NCBI GenBank assembly: GCA_017303855.1
Contig: JAFLBL010000008.1
Span: forward strand, 94,307 to 158,306
Source: Chitinophagales bacterium
GTDB lineage: Bacteria > Bacteroidota > Bacteroidia > Chitinophagales > Chitinophagaceae
Reading direction: 5' to 3'
Length of the DNA stretch: 64,000 nt
Positions 38,352 through 45,261 of the stretch are shown here, piece after piece; position 1 is the first letter of the stretch, and every line of letters starts with the position of its first letter. The notes beneath the pieces are model-generated. The model ran no database searches and was not told where the DNA came from. It was given only the letters and a program-made list of their open reading frames with translations. A program made the position numbers and the translations under genes.

Positions 38352-40086
38352 AAGTCAGAGTTAATAATGATTCAGTATCTTTTTTTATTTCAAATACTTG
38401 ATTTTTAAGACTTTTTAATTCTGCATAAAATTCCTCAATATCATTGCTATGCACCGACTGAAGCCAAACATCTTTTGCAGAAACAGGCTTATTAGCAGCT
38501 TTAAGTATTTCAAGAATTGAAAACTTTTGCTTACTGTTTTGTCTTTTTTTTGTTATACTCATGTAAAGTTCTTTTTGTTCGATGAGATATTTTTCTTTCT
38601 CCTTCTGTATTTGAGGAAGCAATAAACTTGCTGGCTCGTCTGCATTATTTTGAGAGCTAATATTTCCATTCATCGCCAAGGAAAGAATTTTGTGTCGAAA
38701 AACTTGAGCTTTATTCAAGTTTTGCTTAGTTGTTTCTTTTAGATTCTCACTTATAGTTAAACGATATTCAATTTCTCTCACAACCTTCTCCTGTTCAGAA
38801 AGTGAACAGATCGGGATTGGATAACCAATAAGTTTATCTCCATTGATGTTTGATTGATTTACAGCATCTGTTTTAACTTTATTCCCATAACTTCTTGCAA
38901 TTGGGCTATTCAGGTAATAGTTGAGATAATCTCCATTGATAATACTGTCTATTTGATTTATCCTAATTAAATATCCGGCGAAAATTGCGTCCTGTTCTCC
39001 TTTGAATATTGCAGATTTACCAACTAATTCAGGGCTATTAGTCCTATTAAATAATACATCATTCCTTTTCAGCTTGTACTTGGTTATTTCGGCTTTATTG
39101 CTCGTATAAACAAGGTCTTGCCATTGGAAGAAGTGATTTTGAATATTTCCCATTCTGAGTACTGGAACTTTTCCTTTTTTCTCAGATTTTGTGGACGATC
39201 CATAGCTTACCCCTAGAGTAATATCATTAATTTTTATCCACGCCCACGTATTAGGAATATTAGGTAATTCTTCTATCTCTTTTTTTGTTAAACTCGGTAT
39301 TAATTTTGGTAATGAAGGTTTGGTAGGTTTTTTACTTTTTGAAGTGCTGTTATTCCATTTCTTAAGCTTTTTAGTCCAGTCGTCTACCAAAGTGCGATAG
39401 AGATTCTCTTTTAGGAGCGTTATGTTTTGTACCAACTTTTTTGAAGCTGAATTACTTATTTCATTATCGGCTAAAGTAAATTTACCCTGAAAGGCATCTT
39501 TTAAAACTACATTCACATATAGCGTCAGCTTTTTCTGAACAGTATTTAAGTTTTTCTCTGCTTCATCCAATTCGCTGAATAATTCTTCAACTTTATTAAC
39601 AATTCGTTTCTGTTCCGGCAAAGGTGGTATGATGAGACTCGTAGCTTCAAAGTCCTTTTTTGTTATATGTGACAATCCAGCAGTACCTTTTGATTTTATT
39701 ACAAAATCGATAACCAGATAATTAAGTGCATAAAACAAAAACATTTTATCAATACCGCTAAACGTAATTACTTTAAAAATATGTTGATTTAGATATGCTT
39801 CTTTTCCATCCCAAATGTGAGCACCAAATGAAGTTCCGGGAGTACCAGACCATGCAAACAGAAGATCGCCCTTAGTAATTTTATATTGTGGTTCAACAAA
39901 CTGCGTTTCGGAAATATAATTATAGAAAGCCCCTGGGTTGTTTAAATTCTGTATTCTGATGATAGGTATCCCTTTATTCCTCCAATCTTGTGATTTAAAT
40001 GCCTTGCCATTAATAAAGTGAGCAATATCTGACAACTTTGCTTTTGTCCACCCTTTTGGAATTTTATTTGTCCTTTCGATACTCAT
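38338..40086 (-). CDS. hsdS: Type I restriction-modification specificity subunit S with C-terminal extension
   Basis: DNA-recognition subunit of 582 residues, longer than the usual 400-470. Target-recognition domain 1 (about 10-170; PKGWTKAKLSDIAHF, IPIIRIQNLNN, PPLPEQKRIVNKVEELF), a central coiled coil, and domain 2 (about 285-450; NTWAWIKINDITLGVSYG, VPVLRMGNIQ, SLSEQEKVVREIEYRL) are both present, so a bipartite target is expected. After about 515 an extra segment, ILEILKAANKPVSAKDVW and onwards, looks like a small winged-helix domain. It starts 2 bases after AbiEii and overlaps the ATPase gene by 14 bases. Confidence 0.92.
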   Translation of the reverse strand: MSIERTNKIPKGWTKAKLSDIAHFINGKAFKSQDWRNKGIPIIRIQNLNNPGAFYNYISETQFVEPQYKITKGDLLFAWSGTPGTSFGAHIWDGKEAYLNQHIFKVITFSGIDKMFLFYALNYLVIDFVIKSKGTAGLSHITKKDFEATSLIIPPLPEQKRIVNKVEELFSELDEAEKNLNTVQKKLTLYVNVVLKDAFQGKFTLADNEISNSASKKLVQNITLLKENLYRTLVDDWTKKLKKWNNSTSKSKKPTKPSLPKLIPSLTKKEIEELPNIPNTWAWIKINDITLGVSYGSSTKSEKKGKVPVLRMGNIQNHFFQWQDLVYTSNKAEITKYKLKRNDVLFNRTNSPELVGKSAIFKGEQDAIFAGYLIRINQIDSIINGDYLNYYLNSPIARSYGNKVKTDAVNQSNINGDKLIGYPIPICSLSEQEKVVREIEYRLTISENLKETTKQNLNKAQVFRHKILSLAMNGNISSQNNADEPASLLLPQIQKEKEKYLIEQKELYMSITKKRQNSKQKFSILEILKAANKPVSAKDVWLQSVHSNDIEEFYAELKSLKNQVFEIKKDTESLLTLTYENR

Positions 40087-40088
40087 TA

Positions 40089-40880
40089 CTATATTTTTTC
40101 AAGCAGTTCTGACTTTATAAACTCATACGCTTTCTGATTATCATATTCGATTCCAGGGCGCAGTATCATTTGAATATCTCCAGTAAATTCTTTGTCTTTC
40201 ATTTTTTCTTCCATGTTTAACATAAATTCCTTTTGTGAGGGCAACTTATCTACTACAAATTGCATATATTCTTTATAGCAAGACAGTAATTTTCCTGTGT
40301 CCATTTTGTGATGTTTATAAGCCCAATAAATGTCAAATAGATCTCTGCTTTTTCGGCGTTGATACAACGCTCTTATTTTTGTGCCAAACAATTCTTCTAA
40401 TTCATAAGTAGTCAGTTGACAACTACCATTAAACCAAGAATTCTTCACTTCAAATTCCATCTTTTTATATCCAAGAATACTAAAATGTTCCCTCGTGTTT
40501 ATTTCGATTTTCAATCTCATATTTATCACTGGTGCTATTTCGGATGTGAAGCGGTAAGTAATGGTATTGTTATGTTTGCTTTGCTCAATTTTGGGTTTGC
40601 CTTCCAAAAATTTCATGCGTTCCCGTACCTGGTCGAGAATAGGGCCAATGGTCTCGCCTTTTATCTGCACCAGATCAATATCTTCAGAATATCTTGCCTG
40701 TGGTTTCAGAAATAGCTTGTGAAAGGCAGTTCCCCCTCTAAACGCCAGATGTGAACTTAATAATTCATCAGAGAATATTTCTACTAAGGCTCTCTCAATT
40801 ATCAAGTCCTGTTCAATCTGTGCATTATCTGGCCAGGGTGCATTTTCTTTCCATTCTTCAATGTATCGCCTTGCTATCAT
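40089..40880 (-). CDS. abiEii: AbiEii-type nucleotidyltransferase toxin
   Basis: A 263-residue protein of the AbiEii/AbiGii (MenT-like) nucleotidyltransferase family, toxin of type IV toxin-antitoxin and abortive-infection pairs. Motif 1 is FRGGTAFHKLF (Gly49-Gly50-Thr51); the metal-binding acidic pair is YSEDIDLV (Asp67 and Asp69); further blocks are MRLKIEINTRE and KIRALYQRRKSRDLFDIYW. All key positions look intact. It overlaps its antitoxin gene abiEi by 4 bases and is followed 2 bases later by hsdS, an unusually direct link between a toxin-antitoxin pair and a restriction locus. Confidence 0.9.
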   Translation of the reverse strand: MIARRYIEEWKENAPWPDNAQIEQDLIIERALVEIFSDELLSSHLAFRGGTAFHKLFLKPQARYSEDIDLVQIKGETIGPILDQVRERMKFLEGKPKIEQSKHNNTITYRFTSEIAPVINMRLKIEINTREHFSILGYKKMEFEVKNSWFNGSCQLTTYELEELFGTKIRALYQRRKSRDLFDIYWAYKHHKMDTGKLLSCYKEYMQFVVDKLPSQKEFMLNMEEKMKDKEFTGDIQMILRPGIEYDNQKAYEFIKSELLEKI

Positions 40881-41686
40881 AAATCACTTTCTATATTAAT
40901 GTTCTTTATTACTTTCCATTTATCATCTATTTCTGCACTTTTTGATTTTTGATTCGATAAGGAGACTGGAAAAATATTTCTACCCTTTAATGCCTTAATC
41001 AGCGCATCTGACAATTTTTCATTTGCTAACTCTTTATCCAATAGATACCCCAATCGTTGTATAGCTGCTGTTTGAGGGTAACGCTTTGCGGTATTAGTCA
41101 ATTCGCTTGGTTTAATTTCTGACAATAATTCTTTCAAAATACTAACTGTGTTGTTGATGCCGATATTGTCGGTATAATACAGCAGGTCAAGCGCAGTGAG
41201 TTCTGGAGTACTTACATTGATGTTTCCAGCATCTGTTTTCTTTTTTATTATGTCCTCATCACCCCAATCTTTCTTTATATAAAAATTCAACTTTAGTTTT
41301 TTACTATTTATCTTTCTTAGTGCTGGCTTTTCAGTGATAACAAAAAATTCCATTGGCTGCTGGTGCGCTGCGCCATGCAATGCTGCCGCGGATAGCAGGC
41401 CAACATAATATCGCTTATTTAATGACCGCATTAAATCATCAATAAACAATGGCGGTGGAACCATACCCTGATTGGAATATTCCGGCGAAATAATAGCATA
41501 GAAGCCCTTGCGTATTTGAGCAATTTGGCTTTTTACTTTCAACCGATAAAGGCTTTGATGAATTGCTTTATCTGATATTGGGAATTTCTCTTTGACTTCA
41601 GCCAATGAAAATGAATATCTTCCAATTGAGCGAACTTTATGTATAAAGTCTTCGAGGTATTTATATTGAACAGCTAATTTGGGCAT
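40877..41686 (-). CDS. abiEi: AbiEi-type antitoxin/transcriptional regulator
   Basis: A 269-residue antitoxin with an N-terminal winged helix-turn-helix (about 18-70; FSLAEVKEKFPISDKAIHQSLYRL and IRKGFYAI) and a C-terminal antitoxin domain (GLLSAAALHGAAHQQPMEFFVIT, STPELTALDLLYYTD). AbiEi proteins usually bind inverted repeats at their own promoter. Here it is the first gene of a seven-gene run with no gap over 6 bases, so it may set transcription of the whole methylase/nuclease operon. The 261 bases upstream carry short repeated words that could be operators. Confidence 0.9.
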   Translation of the reverse strand: MPKLAVQYKYLEDFIHKVRSIGRYSFSLAEVKEKFPISDKAIHQSLYRLKVKSQIAQIRKGFYAIISPEYSNQGMVPPPLFIDDLMRSLNKRYYVGLLSAAALHGAAHQQPMEFFVITEKPALRKINSKKLKLNFYIKKDWGDEDIIKKKTDAGNINVSTPELTALDLLYYTDNIGINNTVSILKELLSEIKPSELTNTAKRYPQTAAIQRLGYLLDKELANEKLSDALIKALKGRNIFPVSLSNQKSKSAEIDDKWKVIKNINIESDL

Positions 41687-41947
41687 TTATTTTGTTTGCT
41701 ATTTACTACACATATCGTAGCATATTGCGAATATAAGCTTTTCTATCTTTTAGGACAAACCTTTAAGCGTAAGTATTTTAGTACGATACAGTACAATACA
41801 ACTTCATAACAATTCCCTATCGCTCCGGAGTAACTCCCCAATGCCTCCTTAATGACTCCCGAATTCTTCCATGCTGCCAAGTTAAACAATCACAATCCTG
41901 CACCTAGAATCAGCTTTAGACTGCAATAGTTTTGCCAGCAAAAAATT
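41687..41947. promoter_or_regulatory. Divergent control region of the defence operon
   Basis: Intergenic region between abiEi (minus) and a small plus-strand gene. It holds CTAC-N7-GTAG (about 41709-41723) and a cluster of GTAC/GATAC words near 41780-41800, possible AbiEi operator sites. No promoter could be set with confidence. The remainder shows nothing further I can support. Confidence 0.3.
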
Positions 41948-42142
41948 ATGGCAAAACAGAAACATTCTTTACGAGATTCAAAAGACGGGGATATGATCAG
42001 CCTTGAAACATGCAAAGAGATATTAAACGTCAACGGAAATCAATATACTGATGAAGAAATTTATAAGATCAGGGAATACATGTATCAATTAGTGGAAATT
42101 CAGATTAGGCACTTTAATCAATGGCAGGAAGATCAAAATTAG
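41948..42142 (+). CDS. Small charged protein upstream of the recombinase, paralogue A
   Basis: A 64-residue protein with no known function that I recognise. Its core GNQYTDEEIYKIREYMYQL followed by an aromatic/Gln-rich end resembles the core of the 89-residue protein at 42683 (GEIFDEGEIEKIRDFLYLF), so the two are probably paralogues. They may be accessory factors of the nearby serine recombinase, but only position supports this. The ATG at 41948 is the first in frame. Confidence 0.55.
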   Translation: MAKQKHSLRDSKDGDMISLETCKEILNVNGNQYTDEEIYKIREYMYQLVEIQIRHFNQWQEDQN

Positions 42143-42295
42143 AGAGTTTCATGGTAAACTTTTTAAGACAATATCGGACATTAAGACCCAAAACATACAA
42201 ATAGTCTCAATTTCTTTTAACTACTTACCGAAACATGCTGAAAGTGGAAAGTGAGACTTTATGGGCATCGTAGGTTTGCAAAAAAAAAGATTACT

Positions 42296-42538
42296 ATGAA
42301 AACAATCAAAGTAAAGGAACTCGAAGTTCCCGTGGGCGCAATGCCTGAAGTAGTTGACATTCTTATGGAAAATGATCTGGATAACAGCCTTACAGGCACA
42401 GATGAGGACCATGAGCTTATTTTCCTGGAGGTCAGTTATGACAAGGATGATGAAGATCAGCGCAGTGCTGTTCATGAAATTGAAGACATTAGCGCCGACT
42501 ATGAAGACGATGATGATGGCGATAAAAAGGAGGATTAA
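42296..42538 (+). CDS. Small acidic protein, unknown function
   Basis: An 80-residue protein beginning MKTIKVKELEVPVG and ending in an Asp/Glu-rich tail (DYEDDDDGDKKED). The ATG at 42296 was chosen over a GTG at 42251, which adds a basic stretch. No family recognised. A strongly acidic small protein in a mobile element could be a DNA mimic or an anti-restriction factor, but that is speculation. Confidence 0.5.
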   Translation: MKTIKVKELEVPVGAMPEVVDILMENDLDNSLTGTDEDHELIFLEVSYDKDDEDQRSAVHEIEDISADYEDDDDGDKKED

Positions 42539-42682
42539 CCCTCCTTTTTATTCTATTCAGGTAAAAGCAACTTGCCCAAAGATGCGATTGAATTAAGCAA
42601 CACCGAAGTGATGCAAAAAAGGGGGAGGGTCGAATTATATTTTGTTGATAATCAATAATATGTATATTTGAAAAGGAGAAAG

Positions 42683-42952
42683 ATGGAAATGAAACAGGAA
42701 GAAAAAGAGAAAATATCCATCGCCGAAATCAAAGCTGATTTTGATGCTGAGGGCGAGATATTTGATGAAGGTGAGATTGAGAAAATCAGGGACTTTTTAT
42801 ACCTGTTTGCACAAATCACCTATGAACAGTATAACAGGAATAAACAAGCTACAGGAACAGCAAATTGTAAAGTAATAAACATAAACGAGCAATCCGATGA
42901 ATCAACAAAAAGCAATACTCTATATCCGTGTGAGTACAGACGAACAGGCTGA
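42683..42952 (+). CDS. Small charged protein overlapping the recombinase start, paralogue B
   Basis: An 89-residue protein with a good ribosome-binding site (AAAAGGAG) just ahead of the ATG at 42683. The core GEIFDEGEIEKIRDFLYLFAQ resembles that of the 64-residue protein at 41948. Its last 56 bases overlap the recombinase gene in another frame, which points to coupled translation. Function unknown. Confidence 0.6.
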   Translation: MEMKQEEKEKISIAEIKADFDAEGEIFDEGEIEKIRDFLYLFAQITYEQYNRNKQATGTANCKVININEQSDESTKSNTLYPCEYRRTG

Positions 42953-44501
42953 AAAAGGGTACAGCCTGAAACATCAGGAAGAAAGATTAAGACAATACTG
43001 CCAGCATCAGCAAATAGAAGTTGTTGCTGTTTACAAGGAAGACCATTCTGCTAAAACTTTTGAAAGGCCAGAGTTCACCAAACTCCTGGCCTTTTGTAAA
43101 AAGAACAAGGGATGTGCTGACTTACTTCTTTTTTTAAAATGGGACAGGTTCAGCCGCAATGCAGGAGATGCCTATGCCATGATTAATCAATTGAACAAAT
43201 TTGGCATAGAGCCGCAGGGCATTGAGCAGCCACTTGATTTGAATGTTCCTGAAAACAAAATCATGCTGGCATTTTATTTAGCCGCACCCGAAGTAGAAAA
43301 TGACAGGCGTTCATTAAATACCATCGCAGGTATGCGCCGTGCAATGAAAGAAGGCCGGCATGTAACATTAGCACCAAGAGGTTATCGCAATGCAAGGAAT
43401 GAATTGAACAGACCAATCATTGAACCTAACAAAGATGCTGTGCATGTTATTTGGGCATTTGAAGAAGTGGCAAAGGGAATTGACACTGTAATGGATTGCT
43501 GGAAAACGGTATCGAAAAGAGGGTTTAAAGTGAGCAAGAATCAGTTTTGGAATATGCTCCGCAATCCTATCTATTGCGGCAAGATATTTATACCCGCATA
43601 CAAAGACGAAGCTGAAACCACTATTCCGGCCACACATGAGGCTTTAATCAGTGAGGAATTGTTTTATGAGGTACAGGATGTGCTAAATGGAAGAAAAAGG
43701 AAATTTCCTGCTAAGAATACATTGAAGGAGGAACTGCCTCTTCGTGGATTTTTGCAGTGCCGTAAATGCGGAGGGCGGTTAACGGGAAGCGCATCAAAAG
43801 GCAATGGCGGCAGGTATTTTTATTACCATTGCTCAAAAGGTTGCAATGAACGCTTTAAAGCAGATGAGGCCAATGATCTGTTTGTAAAAGAATTGGAAAG
43901 AATATCCTTCAGTAAGGGTGGTATTAAGGTTTTCAGGAAGATAGTTACCGATTATTCAAAGAAAATTGGCAATGACCTGTCATTTTCCAACCAACAAATA
44001 GATGTTGAAATAAAAAAGAATCAGCAGAGAATTCAAAATGCACAACAATTGATGCTGGATGGCCAATTGGATCCATCAGATTACAGGGACATAAAGAACC
44101 GGTTTGAAAAGGCAGTAATGGAACTTGAGAAAGAAAAACGGCAAATTTCCTCTCTGGATTTTAACCTGAACGAGTATGCTACTTCCGCTCTTGAATTAGT
44201 GGAAAATCTGCCAAAATACTTTACCAGAGCGGATTTGAAGGCAAAGCAGCAGATTATTGGTTCGATATGCCCTGAAAAACTGGTTTTTGAAAATAAATCG
44301 TATCGAACCAAGCGTGTAAATGAGGTGCTTGCGCTGATATGCAGTGCAGACAGGGCTTCCAGCGGTTCTAAAAAGAAATTGGCTCCCGTTTTTGGGAGCC
44401 AATCCAATGTAGTGCCCGGGATCGGAATCGAACCGATACACCATTGCTGGCGGCAGATTTTGAGTCTGCTGCGTCTACCAATTTCGCCACCCGGGCATTG
44501 A
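42897..44501 (+). CDS. Large serine recombinase (integrase) with tRNA-encoded C-terminal tail
   Basis: Site-specific recombinase of 534 codons. Resolvase domain: Ser13 in YIRVSTDEQAEKG as nucleophile, with KWDRFSRNAGDA. Recombinase domain: GMRRAMKEGRHVTLAPRGYR and FWNMLRNPIYCGK. Zinc ribbon: Cys288, Cys291, Cys312 and Cys316. A coiled coil follows (about 355-425). It presumably integrates and excises the element. The frame runs through a tRNA terminator (from residue 494) and then through the whole tRNA-Leu on the opposite strand, so the last 28 or so residues are antisense tRNA and the stop at 44499 lies just beyond the tRNA. In an excised circle the tail would change to end LPILI. Confidence 0.92.
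   Translation: MNQQKAILYIRVSTDEQAEKGYSLKHQEERLRQYCQHQQIEVVAVYKEDHSAKTFERPEFTKLLAFCKKNKGCADLLLFLKWDRFSRNAGDAYAMINQLNKFGIEPQGIEQPLDLNVPENKIMLAFYLAAPEVENDRRSLNTIAGMRRAMKEGRHVTLAPRGYRNARNELNRPIIEPNKDAVHVIWAFEEVAKGIDTVMDCWKTVSKRGFKVSKNQFWNMLRNPIYCGKIFIPAYKDEAETTIPATHEALISEELFYEVQDVLNGRKRKFPAKNTLKEELPLRGFLQCRKCGGRLTGSASKGNGGRYFYYHCSKGCNERFKADEANDLFVKELERISFSKGGIKVFRKIVTDYSKKIGNDLSFSNQQIDVEIKKNQQRIQNAQQLMLDGQLDPSDYRDIKNRFEKAVMELEKEKRQISSLDFNLNEYATSALELVENLPKYFTRADLKAKQQIIGSICPEKLVFENKSYRTKRVNEVLALICSADRASSGSKKKLAPVFGSQSNVVPGIGIEPIHHCWRQILSLLRLPISPPGH
44378..44403 (-). terminator. Terminator of tRNA-Leu(CAA), inside the recombinase frame
   Basis: Perfect 10-bp stem ATTGGCTCCC (44378-44387) and GGGAGCCAAT (44394-44403). 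On the minus strand it is followed by TTTCTTTTT and lies 9 bases beyond the tRNA 3' end. Confidence 0.8.
44413..44496 (-). tRNA. tRNA-Leu (anticodon CAA)
   Basis: Intact class II tRNA of 84 bases. The acceptor stem is GCCCGGG with CCCGGGC and discriminator A; the D arm has GGTAGACGC-type text; the anticodon stem GCAGA/TCTGC encloses the loop CTCAAAA (anticodon CAA, codon UUG); a long variable arm follows, then the T arm ATCGG-TTCGATT-CCGAT. No CCA is encoded. It overlaps the end of the recombinase gene on the other strand and is the likely integration target. Confidence 0.95.
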
Positions 44502-44566
44502 TTTCAAAAAGTAAGAGCTAATTATTTTTTCCCAGATCGAACCGATACACCATTGCTGGCGGCAGA

Positions 44567-44586
44567 CCTGCCTGCCGGCAGGCAGG
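44567..44586. repeat. 20-bp palindrome in broken tRNA-Leu (anticodon site)
   Basis: Identical to 32943-32962 and inserted at the same tRNA position. Confidence 0.9.
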
Positions 44587-44610
44587 TTTTGAGTCTGCTG
44601 CGTCTACCAA

Positions 44611-44630
44611 CCTGCCTGCCGGCAGGCAGG
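44611..44630. repeat. 20-bp palindrome in broken tRNA-Leu (D-arm site)
   Basis: Identical 20-base palindrome, inserted cleanly between GGCGAAA and TTGGTAG of the tRNA as read on the minus strand. Confidence 0.9.
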
Positions 44631-44660
44631 TTTCGCCACCCGGGCAAACCGGGTGCAATA

Positions 44661-45167
44661 TTACGCCATTCCGTTCAATTGGCGCCAGATACGATCGAGG
44701 TATTTTTTCTTATAGTACCAGGCTTTTACCTGCAACAATGCTTCTTCGGAAGTAATACCTTCCTGATAATTTTCCACCACCTGCTGAACCGGTTCATAGA
44801 TCTCTTTTTGAAGTATATCAATTCTTTTTCCAAGTGCGGCCATATCTGCATCCCCGGGCTCCATCAGGGCTTCATTGATCTCCATTACTTCCATCAGGAA
44901 ATCGGGAGGCAGCGGATACTTTTCGTCTTCATCCAATACGCCCTTCAGTTCAAGTACGTAGCGGATAGTCTCGTCCGGCGACTGAAAAGTTTTCCAGGCT
45001 TTGTTGAGCAGTGCCGATTTTTCCAGCATGGCCGAACGGGTGGCTTCGTCGGCCTGGGTGTGAAAATCGGGGTGGAATTCCCGGCTCAGGGAAAAAAAAC
45101 GGGAACTAAGTCCGGAAGTAGCCACTTTTAACTGTACCGGGATATCGAATATTTCGAAATAAGTCAT
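44661..45167 (-). CDS. hscB: Fe-S cluster assembly co-chaperone HscB
   Basis: J-domain co-chaperone of 168 residues that delivers the scaffold IscU with its iron-sulfur cluster to the Hsp70 chaperone. An N-terminal J domain with the essential HPD motif at 32-34 (SREFHPDFH) is followed by the C-terminal HscB oligomerisation domain (about 85-165; LMEVMEINEALMEP), which separates it from general DnaJ proteins. Length is standard. It is a stand-alone gene here, without other isc genes in the window, and lies just outside the element, 16 bases from the broken tRNA copy. Confidence 0.93.
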   Translation of the reverse strand: MTYFEIFDIPVQLKVATSGLSSRFFSLSREFHPDFHTQADEATRSAMLEKSALLNKAWKTFQSPDETIRYVLELKGVLDEDEKYPLPPDFLMEVMEINEALMEPGDADMAALGKRIDILQKEIYEPVQQVVENYQEGITSEEALLQVKAWYYKKKYLDRIWRQLNGMA

Positions 45168-45261
45168 TGCTGATTAATGGTTTTTGTATTATTTCTGCAA
45201 AATAATTGGGTAGATTGGGTTACAAAACAATATTCCGCACACACAAATTTATGTATAAAGC

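Larger units (their letters stand above)
32898..44496. mobile_element. Integrated element with serine recombinase and defence cargo, flanked by tRNA-Leu copies
   Basis: The right end carries a whole tRNA-Leu(CAA) (44413-44496) touching a large serine recombinase gene. The left end carries the 3' portion of the same tRNA (32898-32989) in the same orientation, the arrangement left when an element inserts in a tRNA gene and rebuilds it. Between them lie a GIY-YIG gene, a seven-gene defence operon, three small genes and the recombinase. The defence genes are visibly richer in A+T than the sugar-locus genes on the left and hscB on the right. Exact cut points cannot be fixed, because identity between the two copies covers about 72 tRNA bases apart from a 20-base insertion. 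The GIY-YIG part may be older than the element. Confidence 0.75.
44531..44645 (-). pseudogene. Second tRNA-Leu(CAA) copy, broken by two 20-bp palindromes
   Basis: On the minus strand it has the 5' acceptor strand, D arm, anticodon loop with CAA and variable arm of the intact tRNA, but the T arm and 3' acceptor are partly deleted. Perfect 20-bp palindromes sit in the D-arm region (44611-44630) and just after the anticodon loop (44567-44586). It lies 34 bases upstream of the intact tRNA in the same orientation. Confidence 0.85.

Noticed and set aside
34427..41686. Complete type I restriction system with HsdR
   Set aside because: No large helicase-nuclease frame exists anywhere between 33.3 and 44.5 kb.
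44553..45131. 192-codon plus-strand frame containing LPAGR repeats
   Set aside because: Translation of the broken tRNA, its palindromes and the antisense of hscB; not a real gene.
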